A DNA stretch of 7,603 bases. It comes from Burkholderiales bacterium. GTDB lineage: Bacteria > Pseudomonadota > Gammaproteobacteria > Burkholderiales > Casimicrobiaceae. The stretch is from assembly GCA_025354075.1 (NCBI GenBank), contig JANXNO010000612.1, positions 1 to 7,603 on the forward strand, given 5' to 3'. Each line of letters opens with the position of its first letter. Positions within the stretch are counted from its first letter, which is position 1. Of the stretch, positions 1 through 5,415 are shown in pieces. Below the pieces are notes generated by a model that was not told where the DNA came from, made no database searches, and was given only the letters and a program-made list of their open reading frames with translations. Both the position numbers and the translations under genes were made by a program.

Positions 1-3
1 GGT

Positions 4-26
4 GGTCGCGGCAAGCCGCTCCTACA
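4..26 (-). repeat. REP-type palindromic unit at window edge
   Basis: Read on the - strand this is a TGTAGGAG head followed by a small hairpin, GCGGC-TT-GCCGC, then GACC. The same head and hairpin recur in the pair at 4321-4387, differing mainly in the loop (TT versus TCT). A 5' GTAG tetranucleotide followed by a short imperfect palindrome is the hallmark of REP elements mobilised by RAYT (TnpA-REP) transposases. Here the unit is oriented like a right arm, with its head pointing into the window. A partner left arm, if there is one, lies before base 1. It ends 58 bases before the preferred start of the first gene and overlaps nothing coding if that start is correct. Confidence 0.7.
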
Positions 27-84
27 GACGCACGTGCGAAAATTTCCGTGTTGTTTCTGTATTGCTATTGTTAGTCATCACTCC

Positions 85-843
85 ATGAACCTCCGACGTC
101 TCGAAGAAATTTCCCAGAATGCTTCACGGCCTGATCGTGGCTTGATGATTGATGGCTGGAGCGTGGGTCTGTCGCCGGGATTGGCCAAGCGGTCGCGTTG
201 CATCAACCCGTTCTACCCATCGACACGCAGCTTCGACGAAAACCTCGCCGCTGCAAAAAACGCCTACGCAGCAGCCGACCTGCCCTGCCTGTTTCGCATC
301 ACGCCGTTCATCTTCGATACCACGCTAGACGACTATCTCGACGCACAGGGTTACGTCAAATTCGACCCAGCGCTGGTTCAGGCAGTGAATTTGAGCGAGG
401 TCCGCTGCGATCACTTGCGCGAAACACCCGGCACCATTTTTCAGCAGACGGATCTCGCGCTCGCGGCCAATTGGGTCGGCGAAATGCGCGGCGACGATGC
501 GCGTGAAATCGCGGGCCTTGCGGAGCGTTGGCGCTTGTCTGTTGCGAATGTGTCGGCCGACTTCGCGTTCGACGCCAACGATGAGCGAGTCGCTCGCTCG
601 GTCAGCATCACAGAGGAAGGCCACATCGGCATTTTTGATGTGGGCACGATAAAGGCACATCGCAAACGCGGCTATGCGGGCGCTTTGCTCGCGCACCAAC
701 TGATAGCAGCGATTGCTGCGGGTGCTACCGTCGCCTACCTGCAAGTCAAAGCCGATAACCCCGCACGGCGAACCTACGAACGTTTCGGTTTCCGTACTGT
801 TTACGACTACTGGTATCGCGCGCTGCCTGACGACGCACGATAG
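85..843 (+). CDS. GNAT-family N-acetyltransferase
   Basis: A 252-residue protein. The C-terminal half (about residues 115-245) is a GNAT fold that would transfer an acetyl group from acetyl-CoA to an unidentified substrate. Motif A is visible as HRKRGYAG (192-199), giving the R-x-x-G-x-A pyrophosphate loop, and motif B as LQVKADNPARRTYERFGF (219-236), with the N...A...Y..GF pattern typical of the family. The N-terminal 110 residues hold a GW...RC(I)NPFY segment (24-44), seen in GNAT proteins with a degenerate first GNAT-like lobe, so the length fits a two-lobe member. Substrate cannot be inferred. I prefer the ATG at 85: the longer GTG start at 34 adds a Cys-rich, unconserved-looking leader and begins only 8 bases after the REP unit. 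Met21 (base 145) is another possible start. No clear Shine-Dalgarno precedes either. It stands alone, with 203 bp to the next gene. Confidence 0.85.
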   Translation: MNLRRLEEISQNASRPDRGLMIDGWSVGLSPGLAKRSRCINPFYPSTRSFDENLAAAKNAYAAADLPCLFRITPFIFDTTLDDYLDAQGYVKFDPALVQAVNLSEVRCDHLRETPGTIFQQTDLALAANWVGEMRGDDAREIAGLAERWRLSVANVSADFAFDANDERVARSVSITEEGHIGIFDVGTIKAHRKRGYAGALLAHQLIAAIAAGATVAYLQVKADNPARRTYERFGFRTVYDYWYRALPDDAR

Positions 844-886
844 TGACCGAAGCACCACGCTTATCGTGGCATAGCTGCAACGCGTG

Positions 887-926
887 TTGGCACCCACTCT
901 CGCAAATTGGCACGCGCCGTCGCAAC
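887..926. repeat. Tandem 20-bp direct repeat upstream of the transporter gene
   Basis: Two adjacent 20-bp units, TTGGCACCCACTCTCGCAAA (887-906) and TTGGCACGCGCCGTCGCAAC (907-926), match at 15 of 20 positions. All differences but the last base fall in the centre, leaving conserved half-sites TTGGCAC and TCGCAA. Spacing is close to two helical turns, so both copies face the same side of DNA, as expected of tandem regulator-binding sites. They lie 121-160 bp upstream of the transporter start. The role as an operator is inference; no known regulator motif was recognised. Confidence 0.45.
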
Positions 927-1046
927 ATGGCGCAACGGGGCGTATGATGTGGCCATGTCCTCGCTATCACCGTTGTGTTACAGCGTGATGACAGTCGTAC
1001 GGTTTGAGCGCTCAGCAAAGCGACCGCCGCTGGCCGGTTCATCACC

Positions 1047-2741
1047 ATGCTGACTCTTCTCAATATCCTTTCAGGAATCGCGCTGCTCGTCTGGGGCACG
1101 TATCTGGTTCGCACCAGCATTTTGCGCGTGTACGGAGCCGAGTTGCGGCGCTTCTTGTCGGTCAACGTCGACAACCGCTTCATGGCAATGCTGGCCGGCC
1201 TGGGTGTGACGAGCCTGCTGCAAAGCTCGACCGCCACAGCGCTGCTCACCACGTCCTTTGCGGGCAGCGGCCTCATCGCTACGGCACCCGCGCTGGCCAT
1301 CATGCTGGGTGCAGACATTGGCACCTCGCTCGCCGCGCTGTTTTTGTCACGCGATTTGACCTGGCTTTCGCCGCTGCTGATCTTTGTCGGCGTGATCGTG
1401 TTTTTGTCAAAGCAACGCACGTCTGCCGAACATATGGGCCGCGTCGCCATCGGCCTCGGCTTGATGATGCATGCGCTGCAAATGGTCGTGGCAGCCGCGC
1501 GTCCGTTGACGCAAACCGACGGCGTCAAAGCGATCTTTACGACGATCTCTGGCGACCCTGTGCTCGACGTCGTGATTGCCGCAGCAGTGACGGTGCTCGC
1601 CTACTCCAGCCTCGCGGTGGTGCTGCTGGTCGCAACCTTAACGGTGTCTCAGGTCATCGGGCTCGACACTGCTTTACCACTCGTGATCGGTGCCAACATC
1701 GGCAGCGGCGCGCTGGCCGTGCTCATGACACTCAAGTCCTCCGCCGAGGTGCGCCGTGTGCCGCTGGGCAATTTGCTGTTCAAGCTGATCGGCGCGGCCA
1801 TCACGCTGCCGTTCATCCACATGATCGCCAACTATGCCCGCGAATCGGGTTTTGGCGAATCACAGGTAGTGATTGCGTTTCATCTGGTGTTCAACGTTGC
1901 ACTCGCTGCCATCTGTATCGGTGTGGTCAAAACGGTGGCGGATCTGACCCACAAATTTTTGCCGTCCGCGCCGATTGCGCAGGATGAAAGCCGGGCAAAA
2001 CATCTCGACCCACTGGCGCTCGCCACGCCGTCGCTCGCGCTCACCTGCGCGTCGCGTGAGGCGTTGCGCGTCGGGGATTTTGTTGAGCAAATGCTGACCT
2101 CGCTCGGCCAGCTCATGAGGCACAGCCACCGCGCGTCAGCAGAAGAAATTCGCAGGCTGGATGACGTGGTGGATTCGCTTTACAAGCAGATCAAGTTCTA
2201 CCTGACGCAGGTGAGCCGCACGCCGATGAGCGACAGGGAGAGCCGCCGCTGGACGGACATCATTTCGTTCACTATCAACCTTGAACAGGTGGGCGACATC
2301 ATCGAAAAAAGCGCGAATGATGTGGTGCATAAAAACATTGATCGCAACCGAAATTTCTCGGAAGCGGGCATGCGCGAACTGTGCGATTTGCATGCGCGGC
2401 TGGTGGCGAATTTGCGTCTGGCGATGAACGTGTTCATCAACAACGACGTGAGCGATGCCGAGAGCCTGCTCGCCGAAAAAGTGAAGTTTCGCGAGCTGGA
2501 GCTGGTCAATTACGACAAGCATCTGGCGCGCCTGGCTGAGCACACCGTGCAGAGCATCGAAACCAGTTCGCTGCATCTCGATTTGATGCGCGACCTGAAG
2601 CGCATCAATTCGCACTTTTGCTCGGTGGCGTATCCGATTCTCGAAGCCGCGGGCGCGTTGTCGGTCAGCCGTTTGCGCGCCGTCGAGCACGAGCGCGGCG
2701 ACGACGTGACCGTTACTGGTGTTGGGCGGCAGCGGGTTTAG
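1047..2741 (+). CDS. Na+/phosphate cotransporter family protein with C-terminal PhoU-like domain
   Basis: A 564-residue inner-membrane protein of the Na/Pi-cotransporter (SLC34-like, PF02690) type, expected to couple sodium to phosphate or another anion. Residues 1-300 are hydrophobic and contain two inverted halves. Half one has LLQSSTATALL (58-67) and GADIGTS (88-94). Half two has LAYSSLAVVLL (184-194), GANIGSG (215-221) and the FHLVFN motif (278-283). The first half keeps the family QSS signature; in the second Gln is replaced by Tyr186. Residues about 335-545 are soluble and helical with PhoU-like features, such as EQVGDIIEKSAND (413-425) and RDLKRINSHF (515-524). This is the usual bacterial architecture and length. 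The N-terminus LLNILSGIALLVWGTYLV fits the family, supporting this ATG although no Shine-Dalgarno is visible. No Pho box was recognised upstream, so phosphate control is unproven and the true substrate is uncertain. Confidence 0.92.
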   Translation: MLTLLNILSGIALLVWGTYLVRTSILRVYGAELRRFLSVNVDNRFMAMLAGLGVTSLLQSSTATALLTTSFAGSGLIATAPALAIMLGADIGTSLAALFLSRDLTWLSPLLIFVGVIVFLSKQRTSAEHMGRVAIGLGLMMHALQMVVAAARPLTQTDGVKAIFTTISGDPVLDVVIAAAVTVLAYSSLAVVLLVATLTVSQVIGLDTALPLVIGANIGSGALAVLMTLKSSAEVRRVPLGNLLFKLIGAAITLPFIHMIANYARESGFGESQVVIAFHLVFNVALAAICIGVVKTVADLTHKFLPSAPIAQDESRAKHLDPLALATPSLALTCASREALRVGDFVEQMLTSLGQLMRHSHRASAEEIRRLDDVVDSLYKQIKFYLTQVSRTPMSDRESRRWTDIISFTINLEQVGDIIEKSANDVVHKNIDRNRNFSEAGMRELCDLHARLVANLRLAMNVFINNDVSDAESLLAEKVKFRELELVNYDKHLARLAEHTVQSIETSSLHLDLMRDLKRINSHFCSVAYPILEAAGALSVSRLRAVEHERGDDVTVTGVGRQRV

Positions 2742-2763
2742 TACCCGGTAGCGCCTGCGCTAT

Positions 2764-2781
2764 TCTTTCAATCATGAAAGA
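2764..2781 (+). promoter_or_regulatory. Inverted repeat enclosing a start codon, with possible -10 element
   Basis: TCTTTCA (2764-2770) and TGAAAGA (2775-2781) form a perfect 7-bp stem with a 4-nt loop. The ATG of the nitroreductase gene (2774-2776) lies across the loop and right arm. No Shine-Dalgarno is visible. TATTCT (2761-2766) resembles a -10 box and would place the transcription start within a base or two of the ATG, which could give a leaderless mRNA. No good -35 is seen 17 bp upstream (TTTAGT). If the gene is instead read from the transporter mRNA, the stem could hinder initiation. Both roles are inference. Confidence 0.3.
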
Positions 2782-3448
2782 TCACGCGCAAATACCGCTC
2801 TCCCAGTTCACAGAGCGCCCCGTTGCCGAAATGCAGGCGCGAGCCATCAAGTTCGCTGGTCGCATGCAGGCACGGCGCAGCGTGCGCGACTTTTCAGACC
2901 GTGCAGTGCCGCGCGACATTATCGAAAACGTGATTCGCGCTGCAACCAGTGCGCCGTCGGGCGCAAACCAGCAGCCATGGCATTTTGTGGCGGTCGGCAA
3001 TGCGGACTTCAAGCGCGAGATTCGCGTCGCGGCGGAGCTGGAAGAGCACGAGTTCTACGTGAACCGTCGCGCAGGTGACGAATGGCTGGACGCGCTCTCA
3101 CACTTGGGGACCGACCAGCACAAGCCGTTTCTCGAAATCGCGCCGTGGCTCATCGTGGTGTTCGGACAGCGCTACGGCGTTAACGCGGCGGGTGAGCGAA
3201 TCAAGCACTACTACACGCCGGAGAGCGTCGGTATTGCGATGGGCATGCTGATCACCGCGGTGCATCACGCGGGGCTTACGTCGCTGACGCACACGCCGGC
3301 GCCGATGAAGTTTTTGAATGCGATTCTCAAGCGCCCGGAGAACGAAGCGCCGTATCTAATTCTGGTGGTCGGCTATCCGGCAGAAAACGCGACGGTACCG
3401 GACATTTCGCGAAAGCCGTTCGATGAGGTTGCGACGTTTGTGGAGTGA
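2774..3448 (+). CDS. Nitroreductase-family FMN flavoprotein, iodotyrosine deiodinase-like
   Basis: A 224-residue protein of the nitroreductase superfamily, close in pattern to the iodotyrosine deiodinase (IYD) branch. FMN-contacting signatures are RRSVRDF (34-40) and APSGANQQPW (60-69); the C-terminal part has TPESVGIAMGMLI (148-160), LTHTP (171-175), KRPENE (186-191) and VVGYPAENATVPD (198-210), which align with the mammalian IYD catalytic domain. Glu91, Tyr95 and Lys117 align with human IYD Glu157, Tyr161 and Lys182, which close over the zwitterion of halotyrosine. This makes reductive dehalogenation of halotyrosine-like substrates plausible, though bacterial relatives' physiological substrates are mostly unknown and a generic nitro- or quinone-reductase role cannot be excluded. 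No signal or membrane segment is present, so it should be cytosolic. The gene follows the transporter by 32 bp on the same strand. The ATG at 2774 was chosen because upstream in-frame sequence lies inside the transporter gene. Confidence 0.9.
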   Translation: MKDHAQIPLSQFTERPVAEMQARAIKFAGRMQARRSVRDFSDRAVPRDIIENVIRAATSAPSGANQQPWHFVAVGNADFKREIRVAAELEEHEFYVNRRAGDEWLDALSHLGTDQHKPFLEIAPWLIVVFGQRYGVNAAGERIKHYYTPESVGIAMGMLITAVHHAGLTSLTHTPAPMKFLNAILKRPENEAPYLILVVGYPAENATVPDISRKPFDEVATFVE

Positions 3449-3503
3449 GCTAACTTCGCAACAGCTCCACGCTGTAACGCTTATTTCAATTGAGCTTAGC
3501 GGC

Positions 3504-3537
3504 GCTTTATGCTTCATGTCGACTTTAAGCATAAAGC
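3504..3537. repeat. Perfect 11-bp inverted repeat between convergent genes
   Basis: GCTTTATGCTT (3504-3514) and AAGCATAAAGC (3527-3537) are exact reverse complements separated by 12 bases. The arms are AT-rich compared with the surroundings. No T-run follows on either strand, so it is not a standard intrinsic terminator. It lies 56 bp past the nitroreductase stop in a gene-free gap and may be a transcript-stabilising 3' hairpin or a protein-binding dyad. Confidence 0.55.
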
Positions 3538-3543
3538 ATTACT

Positions 3544-3566
3544 ACGCCCATGTTCTATGGGCGTTT
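3544..3566 (+). terminator. Probable weak intrinsic terminator after the nitroreductase gene
   Basis: ACGCCCAT (3544-3551) and ATGGGCGT (3557-3564) form a perfect 8-bp GC-rich stem with a GTTCT loop. A short T stretch (3564-3566) follows and then CAG. Position 96 bp after the stop codon and direction fit a terminator for the rightward genes, but the T-tract is short, so efficiency is doubtful. On the - strand no T-run follows the stem. Confidence 0.4.
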
Positions 3567-3589
3567 CAGAAAAGAGTTACTATGTTTTT

Positions 3590-3670
3590 GTAGGAGCGGC
3601 CTCGGCTGCAGTCCGCCGCTGAAATCTAGGCGCACTGGCAACCGTCAATCGCAGCCGAGACCGCTTCTAC
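3590..3670. repeat. Inverted pair of REP-type units (BIME-like), overlapping the dedA stop
   Basis: The left arm 3590-3609 (GTAGGAGCGGCCTCGGCTGC) pairs with the right arm 3651-3670 at 18 of 20 positions; one of the two differences would be a G-U pair in RNA. Both outer ends carry the REP head, GTAGGAG on the left and GTAGAAG on the right read in reverse. The 41-bp centre shows no obvious symmetry. The stem sequence after the head (CCTCGGCTGC) differs from the CTCTGCCGCGA of the pair at 4321-4387, so two subfamilies appear to be present. The TAG inside the right-hand GTAG head is the stop codon of the leftward gene. Confidence 0.75.
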
Positions 3671-4302
3671 GTTGACTTCCGGCGTTCCTGCCAAACTTTG
3701 ATGACCATCGGCAACAGTGACACGATCACGATGCCGATCACGATGAGCGACAGGTTTTTCTTCACCCACAGGATGTTGCCGAACAAATAACCGGCGTACG
3801 TCAGCGACGAAATCCACGCCACGCCGCCAATCACGTTGTAGACGAAAAACGTGCGGTACGGCATCTGCGCCACACCCGCCAGGAACGGCACGAAGGTGCG
3901 CACAATCGGGACGAAGCGCCCCATCACAATCGAGAACGCGCCGTACTTGTCGTAGAACGCTTGCGTGCGGAGAAGGTACGCGGGCTTGAAGATGCGCGAT
4001 TGCCGGTTCTCGAATGCCTTCAGCCCGAGCTTGCTGCCGACGAAGTAGTTCACCGAATCGCCGAGCACGGCTGCCGCAATCAAAATAACTACAAACAAAT
4101 GAACGTTGAGACCCGAAATCGCGGTGACCGCGCCCGCCACGAACAACAGTGAATCGCCTGGCAGCAAAGGCATCACCACCAGCCCCGTTTCGGCGAAGAT
4201 GATGAGGGTGACCACGCCGAAGAAAAGCGCCGGAGAGCCCGTTGCTAGCGAGGCAAGATGGACGTCGAGCGTTGTGAAGAAGCTGAGTATTTCGGCGAAC
4301 AT
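3667..4302 (-). CDS. DedA-family membrane protein (VTT/SNARE-associated domain)
   Basis: A 211-residue polytopic inner-membrane protein. DedA proteins are implicated in flipping lipid carriers and phosphatidylethanolamine and in membrane-potential homeostasis. Hydrophobic segments lie near residues 24-62, 67-90, 122-145, 151-175 and 183-203. Signature motifs are FAETGLVVMPLLPGDSLLF (36-54) and MGRFVPIVRTFVPFLAG (127-143). Glu38, Asp50, Arg129 and Arg135 match, with a constant offset of one, the functionally important E39, D51, R130 and R136 of E. coli YqjA, so the protein looks competent. Length is typical. The frame extends upstream to 4362, but the extra 20 residues are encoded by the REP pair, so I chose the ATG at 4302, whose MFAEILSFF N-terminus fits the family. 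It lies 102 bp after secF on the same strand. No strong Shine-Dalgarno is seen. Its stop codon is supplied by a neighbouring REP unit. Confidence 0.92.
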   Translation of the reverse strand: MFAEILSFFTTLDVHLASLATGSPALFFGVVTLIIFAETGLVVMPLLPGDSLLFVAGAVTAISGLNVHLFVVILIAAAVLGDSVNYFVGSKLGLKAFENRQSRIFKPAYLLRTQAFYDKYGAFSIVMGRFVPIVRTFVPFLAGVAQMPYRTFFVYNVIGGVAWISSLTYAGYLFGNILWVKKNLSLIVIGIVIVSLLPMVIKVWQERRKST

Positions 4303-4320
4303 AAATTTTCGTGTGGCACA

Positions 4321-4387
4321 TGTAAGAGCGGCTCTGCCGCGATCCGGTGCGGCAACTGCCACCGGTCGCGGCAGAGCCGCTCCTACA
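4321..4387. repeat. Inverted pair of REP-type units between secF and dedA
   Basis: Left arm 4321-4342 and right arm 4366-4387 are 22-bp reverse complements with one mismatch (4325 versus 4383). The centre continues the symmetry with CCGGT (4344-4348) against ACCGG (4361-4365) and GGC against GCC, so the whole 67 bp can fold into one long hairpin. Each arm begins with a TGTA(G/A)GAG head and carries its own mini-hairpin (GCGGC/GCCGC). As RNA in a secDF-dedA transcript it would be very stable. It could protect secF mRNA from 3' decay or reduce read-through into dedA. No T-run follows in the - direction, so it is not a classical terminator. Confidence 0.85.
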
Positions 4388-4404
4388 CGTCAGGTGGGGT
4401 GGAA

Positions 4405-5391
4405 TTACGCCAGAATCTTTTCCGCTTCCAGCGCGTCCTTCGGCTTGCCTTCCGGCTTCACCAAGTTTTCGCGCGACGTGCCCAACCAGCGAACCAGCGG
4501 TGCCATCACCAGCACCGACGAGTAGATACCGAAGCAGATACCAATGGTCAGTGCGAGCGCGAAGTAGTGCAGCGTTTCGCCACCGAAGAACAGCATCGAC
4601 AGCACCATGATCTGCGTGGAACCGTGGGTGATGATGGTGCGGCTGATGGTGCTGGTGATCGCGTTGTCAATGACGTGATCCACGCTCGCTTTGCGCATCT
4701 TGCGGAAGTTCTCGCGCACCCGGTCTGCAACGACCACCGATTCGTTCACCGAATAGCCGAGGATCGCCAGAATACCCGCTAACACCGGCAGATTGAACTC
4801 CCAGCCGAAGATGGCGAACAGGCCGAGAATGATGATGATGTCGTGCAGGTTGGCGACGATCGCGGCAACGGCAAAGCGCCACTCGAAGCGGATCGCGAGA
4901 TAGCCCATGATGCCAGCGATCACCAGCAGCAACGCCAGTGCGCCGCTCTCAAACAGCTCTTTACCCACCTGCGGGCCGACGAACTCGACGCGCTTGAGAT
5001 CAATTTTTTCCGCACCCTCACCGCACGCGGTTTTGGCTTCGGTCATCGCGCGCGCGCCGCATACGGCCTTGAACAGGTTCTCACTCATCTGCGCGTTGGT
5101 TGTACCCGCCACAAGCGGCAAACGCACCAGAACGTCTTGCGATGTGCCGAAGTTCTGCACCACGGCTTCGCCGGTTTTTAGCGCTTCAACGGCGCTGCGC
5201 GCCTGTGACAAATCAGCGACCTTGGCGTAGCGCAATTCGGCGACGGTGCCGCCCTTGAAGTCAATGCCGTAGTGAAGCCCTTTGTAGCCGAGCGCACCCA
5301 CAGCAATCAAAAAGGTAATCAGCGAAATTGCGTTGAAATACAACGCATATTTCATGAACGGGATGTCGCGCTTGAAGCGGAAAAATTCCAT
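4405..5391 (-). CDS. secF: Protein translocase subunit SecF
   Basis: A 328-residue inner-membrane RND-type subunit that works with SecD to drive late steps of protein export through SecYEG using the proton gradient. TM1 lies at about residues 15-35, followed by YGIDFKGGT (41-49), the conserved head-domain entry, then the periplasmic domain to about 145 with VEFVGPQVGKEL (135-146). Five further membrane segments follow (about 149-303). The TM4 signature GYSVNESVVVADRVREN (212-228) carries Glu217 where E. coli SecF has Asp213, still acidic. SRTIITHGSTQIMV (250-263) is also family-typical. Length is close to E. coli SecF (323). The periplasmic domain contains Cys111 and Cys123. The start is supported by a good Shine-Dalgarno and a 24-bp gap to the secD stop, so secD and secF are clearly co-transcribed. 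Confidence 0.98.
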   Translation of the reverse strand: MEFFRFKRDIPFMKYALYFNAISLITFLIAVGALGYKGLHYGIDFKGGTVAELRYAKVADLSQARSAVEALKTGEAVVQNFGTSQDVLVRLPLVAGTTNAQMSENLFKAVCGARAMTEAKTACGEGAEKIDLKRVEFVGPQVGKELFESGALALLLVIAGIMGYLAIRFEWRFAVAAIVANLHDIIIILGLFAIFGWEFNLPVLAGILAILGYSVNESVVVADRVRENFRKMRKASVDHVIDNAITSTISRTIITHGSTQIMVLSMLFFGGETLHYFALALTIGICFGIYSSVLVMAPLVRWLGTSRENLVKPEGKPKDALEAEKILA

Positions 5392-5397
5392 GAGAGT

Positions 5398-5402
5398 CTC
5401 CT
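5398..5402 (-). promoter_or_regulatory. Ribosome-binding site of secF
   Basis: On the - strand AGGAG lies 6 nt before the secF ATG, a near-ideal Shine-Dalgarno. It is the clearest one in the window and fixes the secF start inside the short secD-secF gap. Confidence 0.85.
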
Positions 5403-5415
5403 GTTTTTCTTCGGC

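Noticed and set aside
43..71. Possible promoter (TTTCCG, 17 bp, TATTGT) before the acetyltransferase.
   Set aside because: The -35 matches at only 3 of 6 positions and the call has no other support.
34..84. GTG-initiated N-terminal extension of the acetyltransferase.
   Set aside because: It begins just after a REP unit, is Cys-rich and unlike the family, and has no ribosome site; ATG at 85 is more natural.
907..925. Sigma-54 promoter (TTGGCACG...GC).
   Set aside because: GG and GC are 11 bases apart rather than the strict 10, and the same spacing in the neighbouring copy suggests a repeated protein site instead.
1005..1014. Perfect palindrome TGAGCGCTCA upstream of the transporter.
   Set aside because: Ten bases with no repeat, promoter or known operator context; chance is adequate.
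746..1528. Long - strand frame of 260 codons across the transporter 5' region.
   Set aside because: It spans a gene end, an intergenic gap and another gene in antisense, has low-complexity Arg/Ser/Thr composition and no recognisable domain; a codon-bias shadow.
1004..1987. 327-codon + strand frame overlapping the transporter.
   Set aside because: Out-of-frame, Arg/Ala/Cys-rich shadow of a clearly recognised membrane protein.
2136..2690. 184-codon - strand frame under the PhoU-like domain.
   Set aside because: His/Arg/Gln-rich antisense shadow with no family resemblance or start signal.
3626..4321. 231-codon - strand frame parallel to dedA.
   Set aside because: Arg-rich out-of-frame shadow; the DedA motifs are all in the other frame.
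4303..4362. Twenty-residue N-terminal extension of DedA.
   Set aside because: Encoded mainly by the REP pair; the family-like N-terminus begins at 4302.
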